Shown here: one piece after another, positions 46,196-57,626 of the stretch
Layout of the letters: each line of letters starts with the position of its first letter
Position numbering within the stretch: position 1 is the first letter of the stretch
DNA from: Takakia lepidozioides
Taxonomy: Eukaryota > Streptophyta > Takakiopsida > Takakiales > Takakiaceae
DNA length: 64,000 bases
Direction: 5' to 3'
Assembly (NCBI GenBank): GCA_030704615.1
Contig: CM060734.1
Location: forward strand, 12,646,001-12,710,000
Translations under genes and position numbers: made by a program
The notes under the pieces: model-generated
What the model was told of the DNA's origin: nothing
Databases searched by the model: none
The model's input: the letters and a program-made list of their open reading frames with translations, nothing else

Positions 46196-46544
46196 CTGGC
46201 TTCCTTCATATATTGAGGATAGCCTGTGCCGTTGGCCCAAGTGTTCAATGTCATCTAAGTCCAAGTACAATCCCCTATGTATCTAGAGACCGTCATGTTT
46301 GGGAGATCTAGGCCTAGGGTAGCCTGCGCCATCGGCCCATGTGTTAAGAATTAAAATCTAAGTCCAAGTGCAAGTATTCAAGTGTGTATTCAAGTAGCGT
46401 CTCCTATGTCAAGGCCCATGTGTGAAGAAATGAAATCTAAGCCCAAGAGCATTCTTCTATTCATGTATCCAAGTGCATCTCCCATGTACAGGCCCAAGTG
46501 TCCAGTGTCATCTAAGCCCAAGTGCAGTCCCATATCTAATCAAC

Positions 46545-46800
46545 TTTTTTTCCACAGAGCCTATGACCAGATTTGAACCGGAGACCTTTCCCTTGATATC
46601 TCTCCCCTCGAGGCTCCCACAATTGTCCCAAGAATGCCCACTTTGCCATTTTTGCTATTTTTTAAAAATTTCCAGTGACCAAAAGTACTTGGAATTCCGT
46701 ATCTCCCACACCGTAGGTCCAAAAATCATGAGACCAAGCCCCTGCACCCCTCCTCCTCGCGGTTTGGGACATCTCAACGCTACAAAACAAAACAAACAAA
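46545..46800 (-). repeat. SINE-like repeat, copy 9, internally deleted
   Basis: Reverse copy lacking about 45 bases around the GAGGGCTTTCCAACGG block. It is otherwise very similar to copy 8, including the flanking satellite, so the two probably arose by a tandem duplication of about 650 bases. Confidence 0.6.
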
Positions 46801-47300
46801 CTGGCTTCCTTCATATATTGACTAGGGTAGCCTGTGCCGTTGGCCCAAGTGTCCAGTGTCATCTAAGTCCAATTGCAATCCCCTATGTATCAAAGTGCGT
46901 CTCCTATGTTGAGGCCCAAATGCAACCTCTAGGGTAGCCTATGCCGTTGGCCCAAGTGTCCAGTGTCATCTAAGTGCAAGTGCAATCCCCTATGTATCTA
47001 GAGACCCTCCTGTTTGGGAGATATAGGCCTAGGGTAGCCTGCGCCATTGGCCCATGGGTTAAGAATGAAATCTAAGTCCAAGTGCAATCCCCTATGTATT
47101 CAAGTAGTGTCTCCTATGTCAAGGCCCATGTGTGAAGAATTGAAATCTAAGCCCGAGTGCAATTTCTTATGTATCCAAAGTGGGTCTCATATGTCGAGGC
47201 CCAAGTGCAATCCTCTATTCAAGTATCCAAGTGCATCTCCCGTGTACAAGCCCAAATGTCCAATGTCATCTAGGTCCAAGTGCAATCCCATATCTGATCA

Positions 47301-47638
47301 TTTTTTCTTTTTAATTTTTTTTTCAGAGAGCCTATGACCAGATTTGAACCGGAGACCTTTCCCTTGATATCTCTCCTGTCTAGGCTCCAACCATTGTCCC
47401 AAGAATGCCCACTTTGCCATTTTTGCTATTTTTTGTGAATTTCCAGCTACCAAAAGTACTTGGAATTCCGTATCTCCCACACCGCATGTCCAAAAATCAT
47501 GAGAACAAGCCCTCCTCGTCGAGGGCTTTCCAACGGTACCAAGCACCAGCGCTAGGGCCTTGCAGTTCGGGACATCTCAACGCTACAAAACAAAACAAAA
47601 CAAACAAACAAAAATACATACATACATACATACATACG
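47301..47638 (-). repeat. SINE-like repeat, copy 10
   Basis: Reverse copy with an expanded (CATA)n microsatellite (47,611-47,636) next to the (CAAAA)n end. Confidence 0.6.
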
Positions 47639-47659
47639 TCTCGCTTCATATATTGATTG

Positions 47660-48290
47660 ATTCCTAATCCATTGTCCTCAGGAAGAGCTCTTTGGATGAC
47701 GTGGCAAAATGCCATTGCTTATGAGCCCTATATTTGATAGCAAGGGCTCCACATTTTTTGGATGCGCTGTGACATATGTGGATGTAAAGTAGCAAAATAT
47801 GGATGTAAAGTGCACTCCTCATGACACACACTGTCCCATAGAATTCAAGAGGAGGGGGAACATTTTTTGGATGCTCTGTGACATATGTGGATGTAAAGTG
47901 CACTGCTCATAACAGACTATGTCTGATAGATTTCAAGAGGAGGGGAAATAAGGGATGTAGCAAGGCCGAGCTACATCCTGTATTCCCCCAAATGCTATCT
48001 AGTCCGTAGTCCCTGCCCTTAATTCACAGGGAACATCTACACAAAAAGCAGCTTCATCCATTTTTGTTGGCTCCTCTTTATTCTAAAGAGGAGACTACGC
48101 ATCAGCGTCAAAAATGGCTAAGCCCCTGTTGTACCTTCCCAAGGTGTCACCTCCTCTCCTTTGTTGAGAAAACTACTCCCAAGGTGTTGCCTCCCTCATG
48201 TAACGTCTCTCTTCTTGAACAATTTATGAAGAATAAATAGATGAATTTTTAGGTGTATTATGGATGAAAGTAGATTTCGTTATTCACAAA
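47660..48290. other. Unassigned noncoding stretch with a short duplication
   Basis: GACATATGTGGATGTAAAGT occurs at 47,771 and 47,879 within an approximately 100-base tandem pair (also AAGAGGAGGGG at 47,847 and 47,934). No gene is visible. Confidence 0.5.
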
Positions 48291-48299
48291 GAGGCTCCG

Positions 48300-48515
48300 C
48301 GACTAGCCGCTTGTTTAAATATCTACATTCATCCAACATAACAAGGTGATCCTGGGTTCGATCTTGCAACATTTGCGTTCAGCCCTCCGGCAGGCCTCTG
48401 AATTTTGTGTGGCCTCGTGGGGACGAGGCGAGAGGGGACAGGGCCTATCATCTGACCAGCCTCCGACCAGCCTCATTACGACGAGCCACACAAAATTTTC
48501 CGGCAGGCTTTGTAA
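48300..48515 (+). other. tRNA-like head followed by a hairpin (possible SINE)
   Basis: TAGCCGCTTG near 48,303 and GGGTTCGATCT at 48,355 are spaced like pol III A and B boxes. A stem follows: AATTTTGTGTGGCCTCGT (48,401-48,418) against ACGAGCCACACAAAATTT (48,481-48,498), pairing over about 17 bases with one bulge. No 3' tail or target duplication was identified, so the SINE reading is tentative. Confidence 0.3.
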
Positions 48516-48569
48516 ATTTGCTGAGATTAAGTTTTAGCTGTCAAGTGAGATATTCTCTCTAATCACTGT

Positions 48570-48645
48570 AGTCGGTTAGCTCAGTTGGATGCACTGAGTG
48601 CCACCCAGGTGATTCTGCTACCTGTCGGGTGTGGTATACTTTGGT
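48570..48645 (+). other. Box A-like tRNA fragment
   Basis: GTCGGTTAGCTCAGTTGGAT starts like a eukaryotic tRNA with a perfect A box, but no T arm with GGTTCGA follows at the right distance and no acceptor stem closes. It is therefore a tRNA-like remnant, not a tRNA gene. Confidence 0.25.
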
Positions 48646-48759
48646 ATACTCTTCTCCCCCTTCCCTTGGGCAGTGTAGTGTATCCATGAGCCCCTCACGT
48701 AAATAACCGAAAACTTTATATTTGACATCAATGCGTAGATGCCGTTGAGGACAAAATAT

Positions 48760-50345
48760 GAAAATTTGGATGGCAAGGGAAATAATATCCAAGGTGGGAA
48801 TGAGGGTGCAAGGGAAAGGTAGGGCTGGTGGGGAAGGCGGACAGGGGGTTGGGGACGGACAGGATTGCACTCTGACGTGCGCCAGCTTTCGGTGACCACC
48901 CACACGGCGGTCGCCACCTGCCCCCCCGCCCGACCCCCGCCGGTGCACGTGTAGCCCTGCGCCTGCTAACAAACTGGGCGTCCTCCGGGTCCGGAATCGT
49001 GTCAGCGGGTGACGGGTCCGGTCACGCCCTCTTTTCGATCCTCAGTTGCTATGAAAAACAGATTAACCGCTGGGGATCTTACGCAGAGTTGGCTTTCAAA
49101 AAGAGAGTCTAGACCGACCGGTGGCGTCTCCACATGGCGATATCCAAGGCTGCCATGTTGCGGCCCTACGGCGTGCGCACATCCGATGCGACGGACTCCG
49201 TCCGATTCCGTTACGAGAGCCAACAGAAAAAGTCGGAGTGGCGATCGTAACGGTGGGGACGGGTGAAAGGGCTAATTAAACGGCTAATAAAAGTGAAAGT
49301 GTGGCGAGTAATGAGCGCGAGTGGGGGTGGTGGAATTATGGCTGACGGATTGGAAGAAAATGGCGGAGGATTTAGCGGCGCAGCAAGAGCTATAACTGCC
49401 CCTCGTCGTCGGAATTCCTAGTGCGCTCTGCTCGCACCCGGGATCTCGTCGCACCGATACCCGCACGGAGCGGAGAGGACCAAGGATGTGGCAGCTATGC
49501 TTGGAGCTCCATGACGCGCGGCACCCATCAGCACTGTACTGCACAATCTCTTTGAAAGCCCGCAAGATTCCGTTTTTTTTTCAAATATTGTGTTGCCGTT
49601 TTAATTGCAGTGGAAGGGGGTGTTGGCCGTGCGTGACTTGAGATTGTTGGGTTGAGAGAAAAAGGTTCTGATGTCACTGGCGTTTCGTGTGTTGGGTGAC
49701 GAGGTTGAGGAAGTTGAGTGGTGATTGAGGTGTGCGGAGTTGGAGTGTTCAGTGGTGGATTTCAGTATTGATGTGGGTGATGTTTGATCGATTTGGCAGC
49801 ATGGGCCTACCTCACCATATTGCGCCTTGGGAGCAGCACTGGCACTCCGACGCTGTGAAGCAGGTAAGCTGATCGGTCGGGTCGATTTGTTTTGTTTGTT
49901 GAGTACGGGTGGTGATGTATAGAACACAGCAGGGAAGGTCACTTTGTGTTAACTTGCTGGTTTCTTGCAACGTTTTAATTGTCGGAAAAAGCCTTCGAAT
50001 AACATCTGGCGACATGTGGAGGATTGGCAGAGGTATCGGTACGTGAAATCACTGTAACCTGTATTTGCTGGGCAGAAGCTTGATGTGTATTGCGCCATCA
50101 GTGCTGCTGATGTGCTCTGTAATTTTTCTCGATTGCTGCTTGGGCGCTTTCTGCAAGTAGCCACTACTCAGGCATGCTTTATGGATTATCCAGATTGGGC
50201 GGGCACACAGGATGTTGGAAAGATCACGCATGCACGTCTAAGTAGAAGTTATATGTGTAGCCTTGATAGACATGGCCCTGCAGCACGAGTCACATTTTCG
50301 ACTGCCTTTCTTATTTTTCAGAGTAGCAGTGTCAGGACGGCTGTA
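48760..50345 (+). promoter_or_regulatory. GC-rich upstream and 5' UTR region of the EDR4-like gene
   Basis: GC content rises at 48,780-49,540 with many CG dinucleotides, in contrast with the transposon-rich surroundings. A (T)n/A-rich transition follows and then several candidate splice sites (for example a donor GAAGCAGGTAAGC near 49,863 and a CAG acceptor near 50,320). This fits a host gene promoter and a spliced 5' UTR. No TATA box can be assigned firmly. Confidence 0.35.
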
Positions 50346-53300
50346 ATGGAGAGGAGCGCTGAGCTTCCAAAGTCAAGACTCGTTCAGTGTCCTAAATGCG
50401 AGACGCTTCTTCAGGAGCCCCTTCCTGGCAATCCTTTCTACAAATGTGGAAGATGTTCCACGACACTGCAAGGTCTAGCACCACCTGTTGTCAGTTCCAA
50501 GCAGCTTTTCTTAGAAGCCCCACTTGTTTATTTAACTATTTCTTTCTAGATGGTTGGTTTCTACAGTGGCTTGTTCCAGACCGATTTCTCGCGCCGGTTT
50601 CTAGTGATTGCGGGGGCGTTGGAAGGCCATATTCTTGGGGCCTGATCTATATGTTGTGGCTGTTTTTACAGCGAAACATGCTACTAAAGAAGACATAGAT
50701 ATTCGATTGCAGCAGAAGGCATTGTCGAAGAGAATGCAAGCTGTAATACATCCCAGAAGCGTTTCATCTGACGAGTGGAACAAGTTAGCACACTCAGACT
50801 CTACGAACGAGACTGCAGAACGTCTCTCTGATGATCTCTCCTTATCTGGGGAGGGGTCGCCTACTTGGTCGCCGTCAAGATGGGAGTCCCCCGTCTACGA
50901 GACGAGCGATGGGCCTCAAGCTGTGCGGTCAAACCAGTTGTCGCAAAGGCCAGCGGGACACACGCTCGAGAAGCCCTTTTACCAACCACAAGCCAAGGCA
51001 TCCTGGGCGCAGCACGATCTGCGACCACAGGTGGTGGAGAGTGTGGGCCAAGACTTGCGTCGGCTGGTGGTTGATGACAACGACGAAATCTGTCATCAAA
51101 ACTCCCCGCTCAGGCCTTTGATTGCAGGTCTTTCCTTCGGACCCGCTGCTCAACAAAGGTCAACAACCGTGAGACGGCCTCGCTCTGATGAGATGCTAGC
51201 GAACAGAGATTGGGGTGCTGATGGACACCAGGCCCCAGCAGTCCAATTGCAGAAGCAAGTCGCCTCCAATAAGGGTGCTAACACCAACAAACAGCATAGT
51301 GTCGGGGCGGAGCGAATGCCCCCCTCTTCTAAACTTCGTTGGAAACCTCACCGTTCTGCAGCCACGTCACCCTGAAAATCAGCACGATATGTATGCTGCT
51401 GCAGATATATTGGATTATGAAACTAGTGAGTACTCATCAAATCTGGATGAAGCGGACTCGTATCCAGGCACAGCACCCGAGGGCCTTTCTCGGCCTCAGT
51501 CCAGTGAGCTTGACACTTCTCGCCTTGACCAGAGAGCAATAAGATCGGGTCTTTCTCATTGGGTTCTTGCAGGGGGCATCAATGACCTGTCAGATCCTGG
51601 ACAACAACTTGGCGCTGACGGGTATGAAAGGCGAGTGGTAGATGATGGAAATCAACCTTGCCAGGTCCAGCAAATGGAGTGGCCACAGAAGCCCTCACAT
51701 CAGCCAGTCACTGCAGTGCAGTCACGCACCACAGCTACCTCCCACGTCCAGCCTTCTCCCCTCCAGTCCCCTCGGCACTCCCCTACACATTCACCACTTC
51801 ACCCTTCAGTTGGCAAGTCACATCAAGGGCGTCAACCTGTACACCACACACGGGTTCCTAACTGTCAAGGACAGCTGAAGACGGATCTAAGAGCTTATCC
51901 CCCTCTCCCACGGCTGGGTGATCCTCCCTATGTGGTTTGCCAGTCAGTTGTTAACAGTCCCATCGAACCTGCCTCTGAGCCAAAAAGCATATCAAAAACT
52001 GTGCTGTGGTTCATGCATGAAGATTTCAGTTTTTTTGAAGATTTCCTCTGATTGTATGCCTCCTGTTTTGATGTCTGATAATCACGCACCGTCAGCTATC
52101 ACATCTCCAAAGGCATCTGGACTGTCAGCGGATTTTTCAAGTGCATCATCACTGTCTTTGAATCCCCCACGTAGCTGCGGAGGACAAGTTGGTCTTGGTT
52201 CTTGGCTGGAGATGGATGTTGTGGACAGAGCGTATGTCCCAACGAGCTCGGGAATATCCGCTCGCCTGCCTCCCTCTGCAAGGCAATACCCGCGAGTTTC
52301 TTCAGGATCCAAGTTGTCAGCTATTACTTCAGCTGCTGATGCGTCTGCAATAATGCCACAAACTCCTGTATCAAACGGATCAGGGGAGCTGAACGGAACT
52401 CCATTTGCCATGCAAGGTCCTGCTTCTCCACGATCAAAGTTGTCAGCTATGACTGCAGCTTCTGTTGGCTTGGCTGTGCCGCATGCTCCTATGTCAAATG
52501 GATCAGGGGAACTGAATGGTAGTACGCTTGGTATGCAAGGTGGGGTCCCTCCCAACTTTTCTGTATCCAGTGAAGGGATGCCTAATCGCACTTTACATGT
52601 GCCTTTGTTGTCAAGTTCCGATCATCCTGTGTACAATGTCACAGCACATGGATCGGGCAGTGACAATGAAGGGCACCCTTCTCGGGAAGGGAGGCTGCTC
52701 CAAATAAGCAGTGAATCTGAGATGGACTCCCCTAGACACAGGGCACGCATGTCTGCCTCTGGATCTCCATTCCATGAGCATTCCGGTTACAAGTCTTCCC
52801 ACTTGTGTGCCCATGATGCAACTGTGGCAACCCCATATTCCAAAGATGAGGTGCAAGTCCAAGGAGCTCCTAAGGGCGTGAAGAGTTTGAAGGGCTTTCT
52901 GAGGAAAAGTGTGAAGGAATTGACCAAAAGCAAGCAGGCGCTGCGGACCAGTCAGTTCCGACGCAAGGTTTCAGTGAATGGTACTGCCGTACCTGATGCA
53001 GCAGTCAGAAGCGCCGAGGACTATGCTGGACCTATCCATCCAGGCTCTTACTGGTATGATCTGTACACCTCTTTCCCTTGCCAGTTTTACTACATGCCTC
53101 AACTAGTTCTCTTGACTTTGGTTACTTCTTGCTGGTGCTGGTATTCGCAGCAAAGCATTGTATTCTGTTTGAGATTTCCTGTTGAGTGTGCACACACAGC
53201 AATGTCTGAGTTATGTGGATTGCTGTAACCTGCAGGTACGATTTGCAGGCCGGCTTCTGGGGTGTCATGGGTGGACCATGTCTCGGTATTATCCCAGTAA

Positions 53301-53669
53301 GTTATCTCAACCTCTGTTCCAGATTGTTGTTTTCTGAAGTCTGTAAAACTCGAAATGTGTTGAATATTGCCCACATGGCCAGATTTATTGGCAAATCTGA
53401 CAGAAGGTGGGGTGACCTGGCAGCCCTATATCAAAGAACTGAACTATCAGCTGCCAAGCCACTGCTCGGGCGGCAAGACAGGAATTCTGATGAATGGGAG
53501 GGAGCTGCACCGAAATCATTTGGAGTTACTTGCGCAGCGTGGCATGCCCACCACTTCAGGCATGGCATACAGGTTGGGTGTCAATGGTCATCTCATGGAA
53601 GCAGTATCTGGCACCAAGCTACATGGTCTTGGGCCACTTGCACCCTCGTATGTTTACTATGCTACATGA
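50346..53669 (+). CDS. EDR4/DUF3133-type zinc-ribbon protein with XLG-like C-terminal domain
   Basis: Exon 1 (50,346-50,472) encodes an N-terminal zinc ribbon, LVQCPKCETLLQEP and YKCGRCSTTLQ (two CxxC pairs), as in plant EDR4-like proteins. Exon 2 starts at 50,672 with AKHATKEDIDIRL and leads into a long Ser/Pro-rich, presumably disordered region to 53,053. Exon 3 (53,236-53,296) encodes YDLQAGFWGVMGGPCLGIIP; exon 4 (from 53,424) encodes PYIKELNYQLPSHCSGGKTG, ILMNGRELHRNHLELLAQRG and LGPLAPS. This is the GSYWYD...FWG...NGRELH domain shared with extra-large G-protein-like plant proteins. Within exon 2 the frame must shift near 51,260-51,360 and 51,920-52,030; weak introns (51,259-51,361 and 51,918-52,029) would restore it. 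The last exon may continue past a GTATGT donor at 53,649. EDR4 acts in Arabidopsis immunity; the role here is inferred. Confidence 0.75.
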
Positions 53670-55225
53670 TCATTTTTGTCCCTTGGGTCGTCATGAATAC
53701 AAGACCTGATTCTGCTGCCATTGCTTCATTTGCACCTGCTTTGGCAAATGGAAGTGTCCAATACATGTGGGTGACATGTTCAATTTGGCTTTAGTCGGCT
53801 CTCATGAGGTACTTAGCAGTGAGTTTCCATGCGCACAGTTTTGTTAATCTTTAGATTCTGAATAATCCTAAATCTGATTGACTGGTTATGGTAGAGGGAA
53901 GAGGTAACACTGTATGGTCTAGATCTACCACTGTGGCACATTTGCCCCAAATAGTTGCTCAGAATAGTACCTCACATACTGCCAACCCTGTCCTAATGAG
54001 TGGCAAAGCTGTGACGTGGACAATGGGGAGGGCTGGAGAGAAGCTGATTGTGATATATCTGTTGGCAGGTTGGAGCAAACTGGGCGGGGCCATGGCATGT
54101 GTGTTCCAGCAAGCTATAAAGTGGCATGAACTGGTAGCAGGGGAAATGCGCACATATACAAGGATTATTGTGTTGATTTGTATAAAAGAGATGTTATCAC
54201 CCAAGATTATACACACACCTCAGGAAATTCGGTGTCTGAAATGTAACTCCAGAGCGCGATTGAACTTGAAATCAACATTTGTCTAATGGTAGGCTGTACC
54301 TCAAAATGCTCTCTCCTTGTATTGAGAAATTGATGATATCCATCATCGTTTGCCCCGGAATTTGCTGGTTTGATTTGCAGAATTGGTCACTAGTCAAAAA
54401 GATTATTGGAATTGGTATGTAACATTTTTTTGCCATGAATAAGAAGTGTCTTTTGGTTTATGACGCAGCACGTTGACAGATGGAGTAATGCTGTTTTTAC
54501 TTGCATGCATCTCCTTCAAGATGCAGTGATGAATGGAAATACCCAGCATTACCTAAAATGAAGTTGTGGGTAAATTAACTAGCTTGGTTGGAAATGTATC
54601 TTCCGCAGGTTTTGCGTAAGAGGCGAGAAGATAATGTAGCTCCAAGCAACACTAGGGGATGGAGCCCCTGGCTATGATTGATTTATCTGAATCCAGGCCA
54701 TACATCGCGTTGGCCTAGTTTTGATCGGAATTGATTCTTGCAAGACCCTTCACACAATGGTTCATCACAATTCAGTCAATACAGTTTGAGCCAAGTTATC
54801 TGAGAAACCAACACCTGATGGTCCAGCACAATTCAGTCAAAGTTTGACTCGTGTGCCGAGTTATCCAAGAAACTACAGGTGTTGGTTGGTGTGAGCAATA
54901 AAAGCAGCATGGCCATTTTGCTTCTTTCCTATGGGTTTCATGTATCACTACAAATAAAGGCAACATTCCCCCATGGGATTGGATTGGAAAGATGTTTGTA
55001 GAGCATAGGAGCACTAATACAGACATCCACATGCTAGATGTCTTTAGTGATACTTTCTTTCCTACAAACATGTTTCAACTTGAGCACAGGTGCATCCTTA
55101 TATCTTTTCATGTGCACTGTTTGTGTCCATGACCATATTCCATGCACCCCCTTGTCAAAGGTCAGCTTTGCAGTTGTGAAGTTGGGAAGCGTTAGTTGCC
55201 AATTGTGTGCATGGTTGGAGATGGT
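53670..55225. other. 3' flank of the EDR4-like gene, no other gene seen
   Basis: It may hold one more terminal exon (a TTGGCAG acceptor near 54,068) and the 3' UTR. A short duplicated phrase, CACAATTCAGTCAA, occurs near 54,766 and 54,827. No transposon ends were recognised before the LTR at 55,228. Confidence 0.4.
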
Positions 55226-55227
55226 AT

Positions 55228-55382
55228 TGTTAGAAAGTTGCTGTTACAGTGTTGCAGCTTCAACATTCTAACAGACCCCAACTCTTAGGATGCGATTCGA
55301 GAAGTCACATAAATCGGTTGTGTAACCATTGGAGTACCTACTCAATTTTGTAACTATAAAGGAGAGTTGTGTCTCTCACAAG

Positions 55383-55414
<32 letters not shown>

Positions 55415-55512
55415 AGATATATATTAAATATGAGACACTTCCTATATGATCAATAAAGTATGTAATTGTTGTTATAAAGAATCTAGGTTCTCAATGTGTA
55501 CAATTTGCTACA
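55228..55512 (+). repeat. Copia-type LTR (plus strand)
   Basis: 285 bases from TGTTAGAAAG to TTTGCTACA, containing a TATAAAGGAG-type promoter motif (55,357 on), a (GA)n tract (55,380-55,410), and GATCAATAAAGT near the 3' end as a polyadenylation signal. It is followed directly by TGGTATTAGATGAC, a degenerate primer-binding site for initiator tRNA-Met (usual TGGTATCAGAG). A related LTR in inverse orientation lies at 59,204-60,520. Confidence 0.8.
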
Positions 55513-55619
55513 TGGTATTAGATGACAAGGTTGTCACATTGAGACAATGAGAGTCTACTAAGAATAAATAGAAATTTAGAGAAAGAGTTGACATTCTATT
55601 TAGAGAAAGAGTTGACATA

Positions 55620-56411
55620 ATGTCAACAGCTAGCACAAGTACCGGTGGCCCAAGTGGCCCTGCTGGTACAAGTAGTGCTTCTGGTGCTACTAGTGGTGGT
55701 TTGAATGTCCAAGCCATTACATATAGTCACTATACTCCTGACTTGAGGGAAAATGATAGATTCAATGGCTCTAACTATGAAAAGTGGAGCATTAGATGCA
55801 AACATATTTTAGAAGAAAGGGAGTTATGGGGCATAGTGGATGACAGCATACCCAAACCTGCTTTGAATGCACCACCAACAGATATAAATGCATGGAATGT
55901 GGGAGACAGATGAGCAAGGAATAGTATAATGATGAATGTGGATAATAACCACTTACATCATCTTGAGGGAGTGAAGAAGCATGGGAACAACTTGCTAATG
56001 TATTTCAGTCAAATGATTTAATGTCTAAAGTATACATAATTAAAACCAAAATGATTCACTAGAGCAGCATGTCAATAACTTTCGCTCGTTTAGAGCTAAG
56101 TTAGCAACTATAAGCATTGTCTTACAAGAAGAAGATGCAGCTACAGTTTTATTAACTACTCTACCAGAGAGTTACAGAGGGGCGGTACAAGCACTATAGA
56201 ATGTTGTAAACCTCACTTTAAATAGGGTAGTGAGTGCACTCTTAATGGAAGAGTCAAGTAAGAAAAACCTGAAAACTGGGACAAACGAAAATACCTTATT
56301 ATATACATGTACAAAATTCAAGAAAAAGAAGGATGTTACATGTCATGCACATGGAAGAAAGCAGCCTGGTGCTAGCAATGGTAAACAACAGTATAGTCCA
56401 GTGACAGAATG
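55620..56411 (+). pseudogene. Copia gag fragment
   Basis: It starts MSTASTSTGG. The segment ENDRFNGSNYEKWSIRCKHI, then LEERELWGIVDD, is typical of the copia gag (UBN2/DUF4219-like) N-terminus. A stop at 55,911 and later frame changes break it. Weak gag-like traces (LVSALLMEESSKK, after 56,220) continue to about 56,400. No protease, integrase or reverse transcriptase follows, so the element is deleted inside gag. Confidence 0.75.
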
Positions 56412-57420
56412 AGTAGATTCCAGCAAAGAGCAGGGAAGGTCAGGGTTATGTGGGGACTTACTCTTGTGGAGGAGAGGTGGTTAGTGATTGGTGTCAAGGG
56501 AGGTAAGCGCTCCAGTGTCTCCGAGTACCATTTCCAAAGGCACCGACTTAGGGTGGACGATCTGTGTAGTGTCAATAGTAACAACTTGTCACCTGCACAA
56601 GCTGGGGAGGTCCTTGTTGCCAGGGTTTTGAGAGAAAAGTGGGTATAGGGGGGCAGAAGTGCACCTGATGTAAGAGGTACTAGGGAGGTTGTACATACTT
56701 CGAAGGTAGTTGCAGGTTCGCATGTAGGAGCAGAGTACTGGAGGTGGGTGGTGGTGGTGCTTGAGAAAGGTCCATCTCCGTGTTTAAAGGGGTTGTGCCG
56801 ATCTTCACCGTCGCAGATCGTAGCCTGATAACCCACACCGGGGTGGTGCCTTGAAGTTGGCTGTCTGCTGTTGCCGTAGAGTGAACAGTACACCGCGCAT
56901 GGGGGGCCTCTCAAGTAAGCCTTGGCGAGGAAGTAGGGGGGGGGAGCATACCCGGCCAGAATTGTGAGCAGCTCGTCGGGGACGCTCAGTCCAAAGAGGA
57001 CATCCAAGTGAATCGTGGGGGGTACTTTGGCTGTCGGTTGTATAACCATGTCGTAGAATACATACAGCCACTGACTGGAGAACTCCAGCAACCTAAGAGA
57101 ACCGTGCTTGCCAGTTTGTAGTAGATCGGTCTCGCAAACATCCCAGATGGGTGGCAACTGGTAACAATTCACCGACCTGCTGCTCAAGTACATATCTTTA
57201 AAGTGTTGCACCATACCAGGAAAGGCGACATGATTTGCAAACTCAGTAAAGTGGTGGGGCTGCTGCTGACCATGCCCGATGGCATACTGTTTAGTGGCCA
57301 GTGCGATAAAGAAGCTTGAGTAAGGGCTCCTGGGCTCAGTGCGGACAATAACCCTGCGGTAAAGAGCTTAAAACGTGTGTAGCAGGGTGGGGAAGGGGAA
57401 TACGGTGGGGCCACAACCAA
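56372..57420 (-). other. Long minus-strand open frames, unrecognised
   Basis: A 280-codon frame (57,214-56,372) with HGSLRLLEFSSQWLYVFYDM, PTIHLDVLFGLSVPDELLTI and LAGYAPPPYFLAKAYLRG is preceded, in another phase, by a 78-codon frame (57,420-57,184). The folded-looking composition suggests former coding sequence, perhaps of a LINE or another element, inserted between the copia gag and the Tnp2 fragment. I do not recognise the family, and the C-terminal third is low-complexity. Confidence 0.3.
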
Positions 57421-57626
57421 ATGAGGTGATACAGAGTGTGTAGCGAGAGGAAGAGGCGGGCAGGAGAGCTACGGCGGCAGACCTCGCTAATCTCGGTAGT
57501 CTTGACTTGAGTGGCGAAACCCTATCTTGCTATCAAGAAGGGCCATATTGTGTTGGTTGCCATTGTGCCAGGTGAATAACACAATTCTTTATTGTTGTTT
57601 AGGTTGTTCCTGGTAGTACAATGTCA

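Larger units (their letters stand above)
43020..47650 (-). repeat. Right arm of the large inverted repeat
   Basis: Same satellite-like units and SINE-like repeats as 33,700-36,430, in reverse orientation and longer (about 4.6 kb against 2.7 kb). Local higher-order duplications are visible, for example a ~187-base block containing GCCCATGTGTGAAGAATTGA repeated near 45,240, 45,360, 45,450, 45,560, 45,655 and 45,765. No gene is seen. Confidence 0.8.

Noticed and set aside
33799-47638. Repeated 60-110 codon frames in the SINE-like copies as a protein family
   Set aside because: They recur because the repeat recurs, are present in several frames and both strands, and contain no conserved start or stop.
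48570-48645. A functional tRNA gene
   Set aside because: The A box and D-arm start are good, but no T arm or closing acceptor stem is found.
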